This document shows, piece by piece, positions 45,613 through 53,347 of a DNA stretch of 64,000 nt (positions are counted from its first letter, which is position 1; every line of letters begins with the position of its first letter). The position numbers and the translations under genes are program-made. Source of the DNA: Candidatus Bathyarchaeota archaeon (lineage in GTDB: Archaea; Thermoproteota; Bathyarchaeia; Bathyarchaeales; Bathycorpusculaceae); NCBI GenBank assembly GCA_018396875.1, contig JAGTQG010000001.1, forward strand, positions 13,077-77,076. Direction: 5' to 3'. Below the pieces are notes generated by a model. It was not told the origin of the DNA. It searched no databases and was given only the letters and a program-made list of their open reading frames with translations.

Positions 45613-46563
45613 TCATGCGGTTTTTGGTTTTTTTAGTCCGTAAACTATAATCCCCACGCCTATTAGCGTCCAACCTATTCCGAAGAAAATCCACCCATAA
45701 GAATTGTTTAATGCAGCGCTTGCTTGAACAAGTTCAGCTTCTGCGCTTTTTCCGGTTGCGTTAGCCAACGAGTTATAATATTCCGCCAGCGAATTATAAT
45801 ATTGCAGCGTTGCATTTTCCAATTCTGTTCCTCTAGTGTTCCATGCTGCAAGGGCTTGAGTGATGTATGCATCTGCGTTTTGAAGGTGGGTTCGGGCCTC
45901 TTCAAAGGCACCGTTAACGTAGTATTGTCTTCCGAGGTTATATTCGATGAAGGCTTTAACAAGGAGAACTTGGGCTTCTGTTGAATTAACAGTCAACGAT
46001 GGAAGTATTGGAATCCCACTCATGATGTTTTTAAGCTTATTGTAGAGGCGGAAGCTGTCGAAATGGGCTTCAGACATGACGGCGAGGTTGCTTCCGCTCC
46101 ATGTCCAGTCCATTTTGGGAGACGGATCTATTTCCGTGACGTATTCTATGTAAACGGTGTATGAGTAAACCCATGTTTCAGGCACTTTTGATAATGGTGG
46201 CGTAATATTTCCAACGTTGAAAACCTTCACCTCCAATGGAGCCATACGCACCGGGGTTTTAAATGTGAAGTTATACCATTCACCCCAGTCAAAATACACT
46301 TTTATCGCTGTAATATTCACTGGACGGTTTATACGTGGTGGCGGGGGATTGGGGTTTGTTGTTGAGTAGTCATTATATACGCTTATTGATATGTTCCACG
46401 TTGTTCCCGTCTTGTATGCAACAACGTTCCGTCCATAATAGGGGTCTTCCCCCATTGTGGCGTTAATCCACGCGCCACGTTGGATACTAGCTGTCGCCAT
46501 TCCATTGAAAATGAGGGGGATCGTTGATAGCATTATAACGAGAAGTAAACTTTTCTTTTTCAC
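45613..46563 (-). CDS. Secreted, C-terminally anchored protein of unknown function
   Basis: A 316-residue protein with a signal peptide (LLLVIMLSTIPLIFNGMATA), a beta-rich domain to about residue 170 with many N-x-S/T sites (NITAIKVYF, NATMGED), a helical segment (residues 190-275, including TPR-like AFIEYNLGRQYYVNGAFEEARTHL), and a C-terminal membrane helix (WIFFGIGWTLIGVGIIVYGL) with a short basic tail. This layout fits a cell-surface protein that is N-glycosylated by the STT3 system encoded nearby. I recognise no family. The start is GTG 46563 with AGGTGG upstream. A 10-base-arm palindrome overlaps its promoter (see 46582). Confidence 0.62.
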   Translation of the reverse strand: MKKKSLLLVIMLSTIPLIFNGMATASIQRGAWINATMGEDPYYGRNVVAYKTGTTWNISISVYNDYSTTNPNPPPPRINRPVNITAIKVYFDWGEWYNFTFKTPVRMAPLEVKVFNVGNITPPLSKVPETWVYSYTVYIEYVTEIDPSPKMDWTWSGSNLAVMSEAHFDSFRLYNKLKNIMSGIPILPSLTVNSTEAQVLLVKAFIEYNLGRQYYVNGAFEEARTHLQNADAYITQALAAWNTRGTELENATLQYYNSLAEYYNSLANATGKSAEAELVQASAALNNSYGWIFFGIGWTLIGVGIIVYGLKKPKTA

Positions 46564-46581
46564 AACACCACCTAGACCTCA

Positions 46582-46608
46582 AATATTCAGATTCTGAATA
46601 TTTTAAAA
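46582..46608 (-). promoter_or_regulatory. Perfect inverted repeat next to the TATA box of the anchored-protein gene
   Basis: Arms AATATTCAGA and TCTGAATATT (46582-46591 and 46593-46602) are perfectly complementary with a single-base centre. The TATA-like ttttaaaa (46601-46608 on the other strand) overlaps the upstream arm and the GTG start lies about 20 bases downstream. This is the position a dimeric repressor would use to block transcription. Confidence 0.5.
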
Positions 46609-46669
46609 TTGTGATGTAAACCGGACAATTTACAGGGCACACTTTTGGTTTACTGGATGTGGAAAGTTT

Positions 46670-47188
46670 TCAGACAATATAATAATCTATAACTTTCTTC
46701 ATACTTTTTGGCGGGACTTGTCTTGCGGCAAGCTGTTTTAGTATTTTTATCATTTGGGGTTGGAAGCGGGCTATGTCTGTTAGGCTAACCAGCCCTACGA
46801 GACGCTTTCCATCGACAACTGGCAACTTCTTAATCTTCATTTGAAACATCAACTTCACAGCTTCTTCAAGGTCGAGGTTTGGCTCAACAACCACCAGTGG
46901 GCTTGACATAACGTCCTTAACCTTCGTCTTATTTACGTCTCTCGCCTCAGCCACAACTCGCTTTAACAAATCTCTTTCAGTTATTATCCCAACAGCCTTG
47001 CCTCTTCTGACAGCAATCAAGCATCCAATCTCAAATTTGTTCATGACTTCCGCGGCTTCCTTTACCGATGCATTTTCGTCAATGGTTATAACTTCTCGCA
47101 CCATGACATCCTCAACTTTCAACGTAATTTGACTCCCGCTATCACTGCATTCTTCTCCGTTGTCTTCGGCGGGCAACAAGAACCCCAT
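46670..47188 (-). CDS. Two-CBS-domain protein
   Basis: About 172 residues with two CBS motifs: VEDVMVREVITIDENASVKEAAEVM to GIITERDLLKR (residues 25-85) and VKDVMSSPLVVVEPNLDLEEAVKLM to GLVSLTDIARF (residues 90-145). Tandem CBS pairs bind adenine nucleotides and report energy status to a partner protein. No effector domain is fused. The last 30 residues are basic. The longer frame begins at 47227, but the TATA box at 47208-47215 puts transcription at about 47187, so the ATG at 47188 is probably read from a leaderless mRNA. The partner is unknown. Confidence 0.82.
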   Translation of the reverse strand: MGFLLPAEDNGEECSDSGSQITLKVEDVMVREVITIDENASVKEAAEVMNKFEIGCLIAVRRGKAVGIITERDLLKRVVAEARDVNKTKVKDVMSSPLVVVEPNLDLEEAVKLMFQMKIKKLPVVDGKRLVGLVSLTDIARFQPQMIKILKQLAARQVPPKSMKKVIDYYIV

Positions 47189-47207
47189 TTTGTATTTTAC
47201 AACGCCG

Positions 47208-47215
47208 ATATATAA
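47208..47215 (-). promoter_or_regulatory. TATA box of the CBS-protein gene
   Basis: ttatatat on the minus strand, centred about 25 bases before the ATG at 47188. It sits between the UbiD-family stop and the CBS start, so the two genes have separate promoters and the CBS transcript is probably leaderless. Confidence 0.45.
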
Positions 47216-47233
47216 CTTGATGTGCAAAAATGT

Positions 47234-48583
47234 TTAGACGCTACGGTTGCGAAGCTTCTTCACAAGCTCTTCAACACGCTTGCTCGACGGGATTCTCGCT
47301 CTTTCAAACTTCTCTTTAGGCTTGGATAGTGGCCTAGTCGCATCTATGCCCATTTTACTCGTTAACCCTGTTTCTTGGTCGGCTGAAGAATCCAGAGTGG
47401 AGCCCCTCACGTTTTCAATTACTATCAAGTCTTCGCTGACTTGGAACCTTGTCGCTATGGCCCACTCCACCTCTGTCAAATCATAGACGTTAATATCCGA
47501 GTCCACCACCACGGCGTGTTTGAGGCTTGGGTGGGCTGCAAAAGCCGCCAGTATCGCGTTTTTTGCGTCTCCATCCAGTTGTTTTTCGATTGATATTATA
47601 GCATGGAGCCATCCGCTTCCGCCCATTGAAAGGTTTACCGCACAAACTTTTGGCACAACCTTCGAAACAGCTTCGTAGATTGCCGCCTCAAAGGGCAGCC
47701 CCATTAAAAGTCTATGTTCGGCTCCAGACGGCAGAAGTGCTTGGTAAATGTAATCTTCACGATGCATAACGTTAACAATTTCCACCACTGGCTGCTTCCT
47801 CTGGACGTCGTAGGTTTCAGTGATATCCACAAATGGGCCTTCTGGTACTTCTTTGCTTGCAGAGATTCTGCCCTCCAAGACGAGTTCAGCATCCGCGGGA
47901 GCGTATGCATCCACATACTTGCATCTGACTAGGCGTAGTTGGTCATTTAGCAAGGCATTCGCCACATCGAACTCGCAGACTCCGAAGGGAGGAGACGACG
48001 CAGCCGCCAGCATTACTGCAGGATGAACACCTATAGAAATGGCTATGTCTAAATCCGTTTCCGCTTCCTTCGCCATGTTCCAAAGCCTGTAAAGATGCCG
48101 TGGAACAAGTCTAATTGCTAAATGCTTCTCGTCAAGAACCTGCATTCTATGAACGGAAACATTTTCAATTGTTCCGTCCAAGCTTTTGGCATGAACAACT
48201 GCCGCCGTTATGTATGGACCAGCATCTTTTTCAAAATGGGTTAAAATCGGGATTTTAAGCAAGTCTGGTTCTTCCACAACCTCCTTGACTGGCCCATCAT
48301 CTACGATTTTTGGCTTTTTAGGTGAACGCCAAGCCTCTAAAAGTCTCCTGTAAAGTTGTTCTTGGCTTATGTTAAGGGCTTCGCAGATGCGCCTTCTGGT
48401 TCCGCAAACGTTTGCTACTATCTGCGTTTCAAAATCTTCCACATTTTCAAAAATTAGTACCGGACCATTTTCGTCGAAGCTTTTCATGACGTAGGCAATT
48501 TCAAAGTTTGTGGAGACAGCATCCTTGACGCGAAGCACTTCTCCCTTCTCTTCCACCTGCTCCAAAAAACTTCTAAGGCTCAT
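47234..48583 (-). CDS. UbiD-family prenylated-FMN decarboxylase
   Basis: A 449-residue UbiD-type enzyme. Landmarks are PVLIFENVEDFETQIVANVCGTRRRI near the N-terminus (landmark in pieces), YITAAVVHAKSLDG and ENVSVHRMQVLDEKHLAIRL near residue 150, and the EVPEGPFVDITETYD catalytic acidic segment near residue 265. The prenyl-FMN binding arginine and E-x-x-R-E-like network appears intact. In archaea a UbiD homologue is anhydromevalonate-5-phosphate decarboxylase of the modified mevalonate pathway, and this is the best guess given a host with CDP-archaeol synthase; other decarboxylases are possible. It overlaps the small gene upstream by four bases (ATGA). Confidence 0.82.
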   Translation of the reverse strand: MSLRSFLEQVEEKGEVLRVKDAVSTNFEIAYVMKSFDENGPVLIFENVEDFETQIVANVCGTRRRICEALNISQEQLYRRLLEAWRSPKKPKIVDDGPVKEVVEEPDLLKIPILTHFEKDAGPYITAAVVHAKSLDGTIENVSVHRMQVLDEKHLAIRLVPRHLYRLWNMAKEAETDLDIAISIGVHPAVMLAAASSPPFGVCEFDVANALLNDQLRLVRCKYVDAYAPADAELVLEGRISASKEVPEGPFVDITETYDVQRKQPVVEIVNVMHREDYIYQALLPSGAEHRLLMGLPFEAAIYEAVSKVVPKVCAVNLSMGGSGWLHAIISIEKQLDGDAKNAILAAFAAHPSLKHAVVVDSDINVYDLTEVEWAIATRFQVSEDLIVIENVRGSTLDSSADQETGLTSKMGIDATRPLSKPKEKFERARIPSSKRVEELVKKLRNRSV

Positions 48584-48957
48584 AGAAGACTTCCTCCCGT
48601 TTCAGTCTCTGCCGCAGACGGCACGACTCTTTCCAATAGTCTTTTGAAAATCGACTGAGCTTGTAATTCGTTGACGGTTTCAAGGTAGATGGAAACCAAC
48701 GCTATTTTCCTTTTTTTCGAAGCTAAATACTCGGCGAACATGCGGGCTGAAATTACGTTTCTATCACCTAGAAGAACAGTTGAGGATGGCAGTCCCGGCG
48801 AGTCGGCGGGTTTAGGAATAGCCACAGCTAAAGTTCCAAGCCTATCCTCGTTTTCACTTAAAAGCACAAGACAGGCGTTTCTAGTTTCAAGGTAAACAGC
48901 CAAAAAGCGCATATTTTGCTCCATTATCTCGTCTTTAACTACTTTGGCTCGCTCCAT
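48580..48957 (-). CDS. PAC4/PSMG4-like proteasome assembly chaperone candidate
   Basis: A 125-residue soluble protein. Key segments are LVLLSENEDRLGTLAVAIP (residues 30-48), SSTVLLGD (58-65), FAEYLASKKRKIALVS (74-89) and a final helix (FKRLLERV). They match in order and spacing those I recall of human PSMG4 (PAC4): a strand ending LAVAM, STSLLGD, LAQRLARKTNKQVFVS, then a helix with basic and acidic residues. PAC4 pairs with PAC3 to place alpha subunits of the 20S proteasome. The archaeal proteins known in this role are of the PAC2 type, so a PAC4-type protein here is unusual. The gene is followed, with a four-base overlap, by the UbiD gene and diverges from nth. Confidence 0.55.
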   Translation of the reverse strand: MERAKVVKDEIMEQNMRFLAVYLETRNACLVLLSENEDRLGTLAVAIPKPADSPGLPSSTVLLGDRNVISARMFAEYLASKKRKIALVSIYLETVNELQAQSIFKRLLERVVPSAAETETGGSLL

Positions 48958-49028
48958 GGTAGGTTCTCCGTTTCGTATTTATAGCTTAACACATTCACTA
49001 TTTATCACTTTCAAGTGGAGTCGCCTTG

Positions 49029-49691
49029 ATGGAGGCAGACAAGACCAGAGCCCGAAAAATTCTACAAATTCTCAGGGAAAGCTTTACCATGCCAAAATGG
49101 ATATCGTCAAAACAAGACCCTTTTGAAACACTGATCATAACCATAATTTCGCAGAACACGTCGGACAGAAACACCGAAAAAGCCTTCCAAAAACTCTCCG
49201 AAAAGTTTCCTATAACCCCTGAAGCCTTGGCGAAAGCTGAAACCGTGGAAATTGAGGAATGCCTAAAAGTTGCAGGCTTATACCGAAATAAGGCAAGAGT
49301 AATAAAAGAAGTTTCGAAGATAATTCTGGAAAAATTCAATGGAGGTTTAAAGCCGATACTTGATATGCCCTTCGAAGAGGCTAGGAAAACACTGTTACAA
49401 CTGCCAGGTATTGGACCGAAAACTGCTGACGTACTCCTCCTTTTCTCGGCAAACCGGCCTACGGTGCCCGTTGACACCCATGTTAAGCGTGTTTCTAAAA
49501 GGCTTGGACTTGCACCCACAGACGGTGACTATGAGGATGTCCGCAGAACTCTCCAGCTTTTGTATGAGCCGAGAGACTACTTGGCTGTTCACATACTGCT
49601 GATTTTGCTTGGAAGAAAATATTGTAAAGCTTTAAAGCCTTTGTGTGAACAGTGTCCAGTGCGTGTTTTCTGTCCATCAAGAAGGGGCTAG
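49029..49691 (+). CDS. nth: Endonuclease III (DNA glycosylase/AP lyase)
   Basis: A 220-residue HhH-GPD protein. The helix-hairpin-helix LLQLPGIGPKTADVLL (lysine nucleophile in GPKTA) is followed by VPVDTHVKRVSKRLGL with the catalytic aspartate, and by the C-terminal 4Fe-4S cluster cysteines YCKALKPLCEQCPVRVFCP. It removes oxidised pyrimidines and cleaves the abasic site. All catalytic residues are present. ATG 49029 or the TTG three bases upstream may be the start. Its last four bases overlap the convergent kinase gene. Confidence 0.92.
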   Translation: MEADKTRARKILQILRESFTMPKWISSKQDPFETLIITIISQNTSDRNTEKAFQKLSEKFPITPEALAKAETVEIEECLKVAGLYRNKARVIKEVSKIILEKFNGGLKPILDMPFEEARKTLLQLPGIGPKTADVLLLFSANRPTVPVDTHVKRVSKRLGLAPTDGDYEDVRRTLQLLYEPRDYLAVHILLILLGRKYCKALKPLCEQCPVRVFCPSRRG

Positions 49692-50995
49692 GTTTGGACA
49701 AGAGGAGTTTTTTCTTCTTGCGAAACAGGGATTTCCCGCAGATTTTTATCCAGCCTAACTTTTCCAATGGCTATAGTGGAGACGCTGCTGGAGACTGGTG
49801 TGAAAATTTTTAAGACTTTTCTGATGTAGTCTATTTCTCGCAACACGCCTATTCCCAAAAACCTTCCTTCCCCATTGTACAATGCTGTTAACAGTCCCTT
49901 TTCGTCTCCCTTCCACACAACTACAACCTTTTTGCCCACCGCTTTTTCCGTGTTTCTAACTTTTTCCGGATCTATCCATCTGCCCTTGCCGATAACCACG
50001 TAAATTTTGTCTTTCAACTCTGCAATGTGGAGCGGCTTCATTCCTAAGAGGTCGCAGATCTCCCTTTCCCTTTTAGCCATTCCAAAGGTTTTGTTTAGGC
50101 TTTTAAGCTCGCCATCGTCGCTTTCAATTTTAACCCAGCTTATTGGAATGGACTGTACTTTGGCGCCCTTCAAGTATTTTATGTAGCCCAACTCCCTTAG
50201 GCTTCTGCGTTTTTCGCGGTTTCGCTGCCTTATGGTCTGAGGGGACTCAACCATGAACGTTTTGAAATTTTTGATCGCTGTGAAAAGAGGAGTCAAAATT
50301 TCATCTTGCTTGATGCAGAAGATTATATCGGGGTCCATCCTATTGATGATTTGAAGCTTGTAGTTTATGGCGTCAGCGCCTTCCACCCATCCATCAGTGT
50401 TCACAACGACATAGTCTGGCTGGCGCTTCAGAATTTCTTCTTTAAGCAACGCAACTCCAAAAATCACTTTTTCAAATACTCGGCTAGGCGACGTGGCACC
50501 TACAAAATAGGCGTTTGCTGCCTCAAGATTAAATAAATCCGTAACGGGTTTTGAGGCTATGGCATAAGCAATAGTGCAAGGCGGACCAATATCAGACTGG
50601 CCTAAGTCCCCATCTAAAATGGCGACTTTCCACCCATCATTTACAAGTTTGTTAACGAGATACGTACAGAAGCTTGTCTTTCCGGAGTCCACGTTTCCAA
50701 GGACCAGCGCTATTGAAGGCCTCTTTTCAAGGGCAGCTAGTTCTTTGTAGGCTTCCTCCCAAGAGGGGGGTATTGTGTCTCCTTCAACCTCCTCGACGTT
50801 GGCGTTTTCTCCAAGCGAAACATCGAAGGTTGCCTTTTCTTTGACTGCGAAAGGCATGCGTTTCCCATCTCTAATTACCACTTTGCCCATCTGCCTCAAA
50901 GCATAGCCAAAGACTTCGGCTATTCCAGAAACAAGCGTAACAGAGGCTGGTCCATCAACAAGTAAAGTTTTTCCAGCATCAACTGTTATCCTCAT
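49688..50995 (-). CDS. Polynucleotide 5'-hydroxyl kinase (Clp1/Grc3 type)
   Basis: A 435-residue P-loop protein. The Walker A is VLGNVDSGKTSFC near residue 100; Walker B-like LDGDLGQSDIGPPC follows, with the lid segment TSPSRVFEK. The N-terminal beta domain (ITVDAGKTLLVDGPASVTLVSG) and C-terminal beta domain are typical of the Clp1/Grc3 family (PF16575). Archaeal members phosphorylate 5'-OH ends of RNA (and DNA), with a role in RNA repair or processing. It follows the RuvC-fold gene, sharing one base with its stop/start region, in one transcript. Confidence 0.88.
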   Translation of the reverse strand: MRITVDAGKTLLVDGPASVTLVSGIAEVFGYALRQMGKVVIRDGKRMPFAVKEKATFDVSLGENANVEEVEGDTIPPSWEEAYKELAALEKRPSIALVLGNVDSGKTSFCTYLVNKLVNDGWKVAILDGDLGQSDIGPPCTIAYAIASKPVTDLFNLEAANAYFVGATSPSRVFEKVIFGVALLKEEILKRQPDYVVVNTDGWVEGADAINYKLQIINRMDPDIIFCIKQDEILTPLFTAIKNFKTFMVESPQTIRQRNREKRRSLRELGYIKYLKGAKVQSIPISWVKIESDDGELKSLNKTFGMAKREREICDLLGMKPLHIAELKDKIYVVIGKGRWIDPEKVRNTEKAVGKKVVVVWKGDEKGLLTALYNGEGRFLGIGVLREIDYIRKVLKIFTPVSSSVSTIAIGKVRLDKNLREIPVSQEEKTPLVQT

Positions 50996-51633
50996 TACGC
51001 CCTTCCTCTAACGAATTTTTGTCCATTTCTTCTTGCAATTTTTATCGCCGAAACTATGTCCCTTATTCCCCTCCTATGTTTCGCCTCGCTTATGTAGCGG
51101 TCCGTGCCCGCTTCACTCACACTTTCCAATTCCACGTTTGGAGGCAATCGTTTATCCAAAGCCTTTAAAAGCTTCTCTTTGTACTCAGGAACACCGTTTC
51201 CAACCCTGACTGTGATTGTTGACGCCTTGAAATCCTTCAAGCTTCCTATTATGTTCTCTATCTGGTTCACTGTCTCTTTTATGCTAAAGCAGTTCCCGGT
51301 TTTAATAACCTTTCCGTCAGCTAAAACAGCAACTCCCAAAACCTCACCGGGATCAACGCCTATCACAATTTTTTCGTAGGAGGTTTTTCCCTCCAACTGC
51401 TGAATGGCTTGGTTAACGAGGGCTTGGGGGTCTTGATCCTCTTTTAACGTCAAAACGTTTTCATGATTTATTAGTGGACGTTCTTTCTCAGTGGTTATGA
51501 CCACTTTTACCTCCATCGGCACGGGGTCATGGGGTGTTATGCTTACAAAGGGCACGTTTCTCCTTTTTAGTTCATCCACTATTAGGTAGTAGGCTTTTCC
51601 CGAAACCGTTGCAACGGCTATCTCTGCCTTCAT
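50995..51633 (-). CDS. RuvC/RNase H-fold protein of unknown function
   Basis: About 212 residues. An N-terminal alpha/beta domain (residues 1-80) is followed by an RNase H-like core with IVIGVDPGEVLGVAVLADG (first catalytic strand, Asp), STITVRVGNGVPEYKEKLLKAL, and a final HRRGIRDIVSAIKIARR helix, whose aspartate and histidine match the closing acidic residue of RuvC (DAADALA). So at least two acidic ligands are in place and nuclease activity is possible. I do not know its family. It is divergently paired with radB over a 60-base promoter and precedes the Clp1/Grc3 kinase. ATG 51633 with GGAGGT upstream is preferred to 51651. Confidence 0.68.
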   Translation of the reverse strand: MKAEIAVATVSGKAYYLIVDELKRRNVPFVSITPHDPVPMEVKVVITTEKERPLINHENVLTLKEDQDPQALVNQAIQQLEGKTSYEKIVIGVDPGEVLGVAVLADGKVIKTGNCFSIKETVNQIENIIGSLKDFKASTITVRVGNGVPEYKEKLLKALDKRLPPNVELESVSEAGTDRYISEAKHRRGIRDIVSAIKIARRNGQKFVRGRA

Positions 51634-51695
51634 ACGACCTCCAATCATCAAACGTCTAACAACAAATTATTATTTCCGCATTTTTATATCTGTTG

Positions 51696-52403
51696 ATGTG
51701 CATGAAATTGCTGGAGGTTATCCCAACAGGTTGCGGTAGACTTGATGAAATTTTAGATGGAGGCTTGCCTTTAAGCAGCGTTAGCCTAATCTATGGAGAG
51801 GCGGAAACTGCGAAGACAACGTTGGCTATGCAGTGCGCCGTAAACTGTGCAAGGGGAGGGGCAAAAGTTCTGTTTGTCGACTGTGACGGAACTTTTTCTC
51901 CTAGAAGGCTATCTCAAATAGCCTCCGAAGATGTTGAAAAAATTGCGGAGCACATAGTTCTAGCTAGACCCAAAGATTTCAGAGAACAAGCAACCATCAT
52001 AGATCAACTGGCAAACTATTTAACAAAAGACTTTAGCCTCGCTGTTTTTGATACAATCACGCACTTTTATCGTCTAGAAGTGGCAGAAAAACCCGAAAAA
52101 ACGTTTGAGTTAAACCGTGAACTGAACAGGCAGTTGGCGTGGCTTGCACAAATCGCAAAAACCCATAAAATAGCAGTTTTAATAGTTAGCCAAGTGCGAA
52201 GCGTTTTTGAAAACACTCAAGTGGCTGTTGAACCCGTAGCAACACGAGTGTTAAAGTTTTGGGCAGACGTCATAATCGCGTTAAAGCCGACGGAAAAACC
52301 AAAAATCGTGGAGGCTGTTGTGGAAAAAAAGGGGGCAAAAAAGCAGCCCATCTCATGTTTAATGAAAATAAGTTTAACAGGATTAAGCGAGCACATAACC
52401 TAA
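51696..52403 (+). CDS. radB: RadB-like recombinase paralogue
   Basis: About 235 residues, the length of a RecA/RadA ATPase core without the N-terminal HhH domain, as in RadB. The Walker A region reads GEAETAKTTLAMQ, where the glycine before the lysine is alanine, and the Walker B strand is LAVFDTITHF with the DxxxxF pattern; AVLIVSQVRSVFE corresponds to motif 4 (sensor Gln). RadB assists RadA-mediated recombination. Start codons TTG 51693, ATG 51696 and ATG 51702 compete; TATA spacing suggests little or no leader. It is followed 10 bases later by carS. Confidence 0.82.
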   Translation: MCMKLLEVIPTGCGRLDEILDGGLPLSSVSLIYGEAETAKTTLAMQCAVNCARGGAKVLFVDCDGTFSPRRLSQIASEDVEKIAEHIVLARPKDFREQATIIDQLANYLTKDFSLAVFDTITHFYRLEVAEKPEKTFELNRELNRQLAWLAQIAKTHKIAVLIVSQVRSVFENTQVAVEPVATRVLKFWADVIIALKPTEKPKIVEAVVEKKGAKKQPISCLMKISLTGLSEHIT

Positions 52404-52413
52404 GGTACCAAAA

Positions 52414-52911
52414 ATGGACACGCTTGCAGATTTAGTCTTAAACGCGTTAAAATTCATTTTTCCCGCATACTGCGCAAACGCTGCACCAGTGCTTTTCGGA
52501 GGTGGATTCCCACTAGACTTTGGGAAAAACTTCTATGACGGAAAGCCCATTTTTGGGAAAAATAAAACCTTTAAGGGCTTCTTTTCCGGTCTTGCCATTG
52601 GGACAACTGTGGGTGCAGTGGAATCCATTTTCTTTGGATATCCCATTCATCTCGGTTTTTTACTCGCTTTAGGCGCCCTAGTTGGAGACTTGGCTGGAGC
52701 CTTTCTGAAAAGGCGAATAGGAATTCCTCCAGGAGAAACCTTACCTATCGTTGATCAAATTGACTTCGCTGTCGGCGCCCTAATTTTTTCCAGTCCATTA
52801 AACATGCTTTTTCCAGAACTTGTTATCACAGTTTTAGCGATCACTCCGCCGTTGCACATGTTAACGAATTTTGCAGCGTACAAGATGGGCTTAAAGAAGA
52901 AACCATGGTAA
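52414..52911 (+). CDS. carS: CDP-archaeol synthase
   Basis: A 165-residue membrane protein of the CarS family (PF01864). The hallmark segment is FGGGFPLDFGKNFYDGKPIFGKNKTFKGFFSG near residues 28-60 (landmark in pieces: PLDFG, GKPIFGKNKT), and DLAGAFLKRRIGIPPGETLPIVDQIDF follows. It attaches CMP to unsaturated archaetidic acid to give CDP-archaeol, the precursor of polar ether lipids. Four to five membrane helices are visible. It is 10 bases downstream of radB on the same strand. Confidence 0.93.
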   Translation: MDTLADLVLNALKFIFPAYCANAAPVLFGGGFPLDFGKNFYDGKPIFGKNKTFKGFFSGLAIGTTVGAVESIFFGYPIHLGFLLALGALVGDLAGAFLKRRIGIPPGETLPIVDQIDFAVGALIFSSPLNMLFPELVITVLAITPPLHMLTNFAAYKMGLKKKPW

Positions 52912-52924
52912 AGGCTTCAGCGTT

Positions 52925-53347
52925 TTATAAGCCCTTTGACTGACGCAGTATGGCCTCTATCGAAATATACGCTATTAAGAGAAGCACCACCCCAACCATG
53001 AGCATCATGTATGCTTGCCTAGGGTTAGAAGCATATTTTGTGCTCTGATACATCAAAAGAGAGCCAATCACCCCTAATGCGAAAAGAGTTGTGGCTATGA
53101 GGCTGTCCCATAGAAACTGGTCTGACAGATACGGGTTGACAAACAAGAAACCAATGCTTGGGCTATAGTATGACGGTAAAGGCCTAGACACCAGATTGTA
53201 AAGGCCTCCCCCGAAAAGGAATATGGCTATGGCTAAAGCTGCAACTGCCAAAACCATGTTTGAAGGTTTAACGGTAGTCAGTCTTTTGTAGATTTTATTG
53301 AGTAAGTACGGCGTTGACGAAAATAATCTTTTCACTTTATGTGCCAC
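52925..53347 (-). CDS. OSTC/OST3/OST6-like three-TM protein
   Basis: A 140-residue membrane protein with helices at about 31-52, 81-100 and 112-133. A basic N-terminal segment is followed by PSNMVL at the start of TM1, a GGGLYNLVSRPLP motif at its end, a loop with QFLWDSL, then a LGVIGSLLMY second helix, and a final helix ending in AILRQSKGL. The same order is seen in human OSTC as I recall it (PSAM, GGIIYDVIVEPP, QYIMEG, GGLGFIILD, then a basic end) and in the membrane part of OST3/OST6. These subunits belong to the oligosaccharyltransferase. The STT3 gene lies 4 kb away. It overlaps the 75-residue gene upstream by 11 bases. Confidence 0.55.
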   Translation of the reverse strand: MAHKVKRLFSSTPYLLNKIYKRLTTVKPSNMVLAVAALAIAIFLFGGGLYNLVSRPLPSYYSPSIGFLFVNPYLSDQFLWDSLIATTLFALGVIGSLLMYQSTKYASNPRQAYMMLMVGVVLLLIAYISIEAILRQSKGL

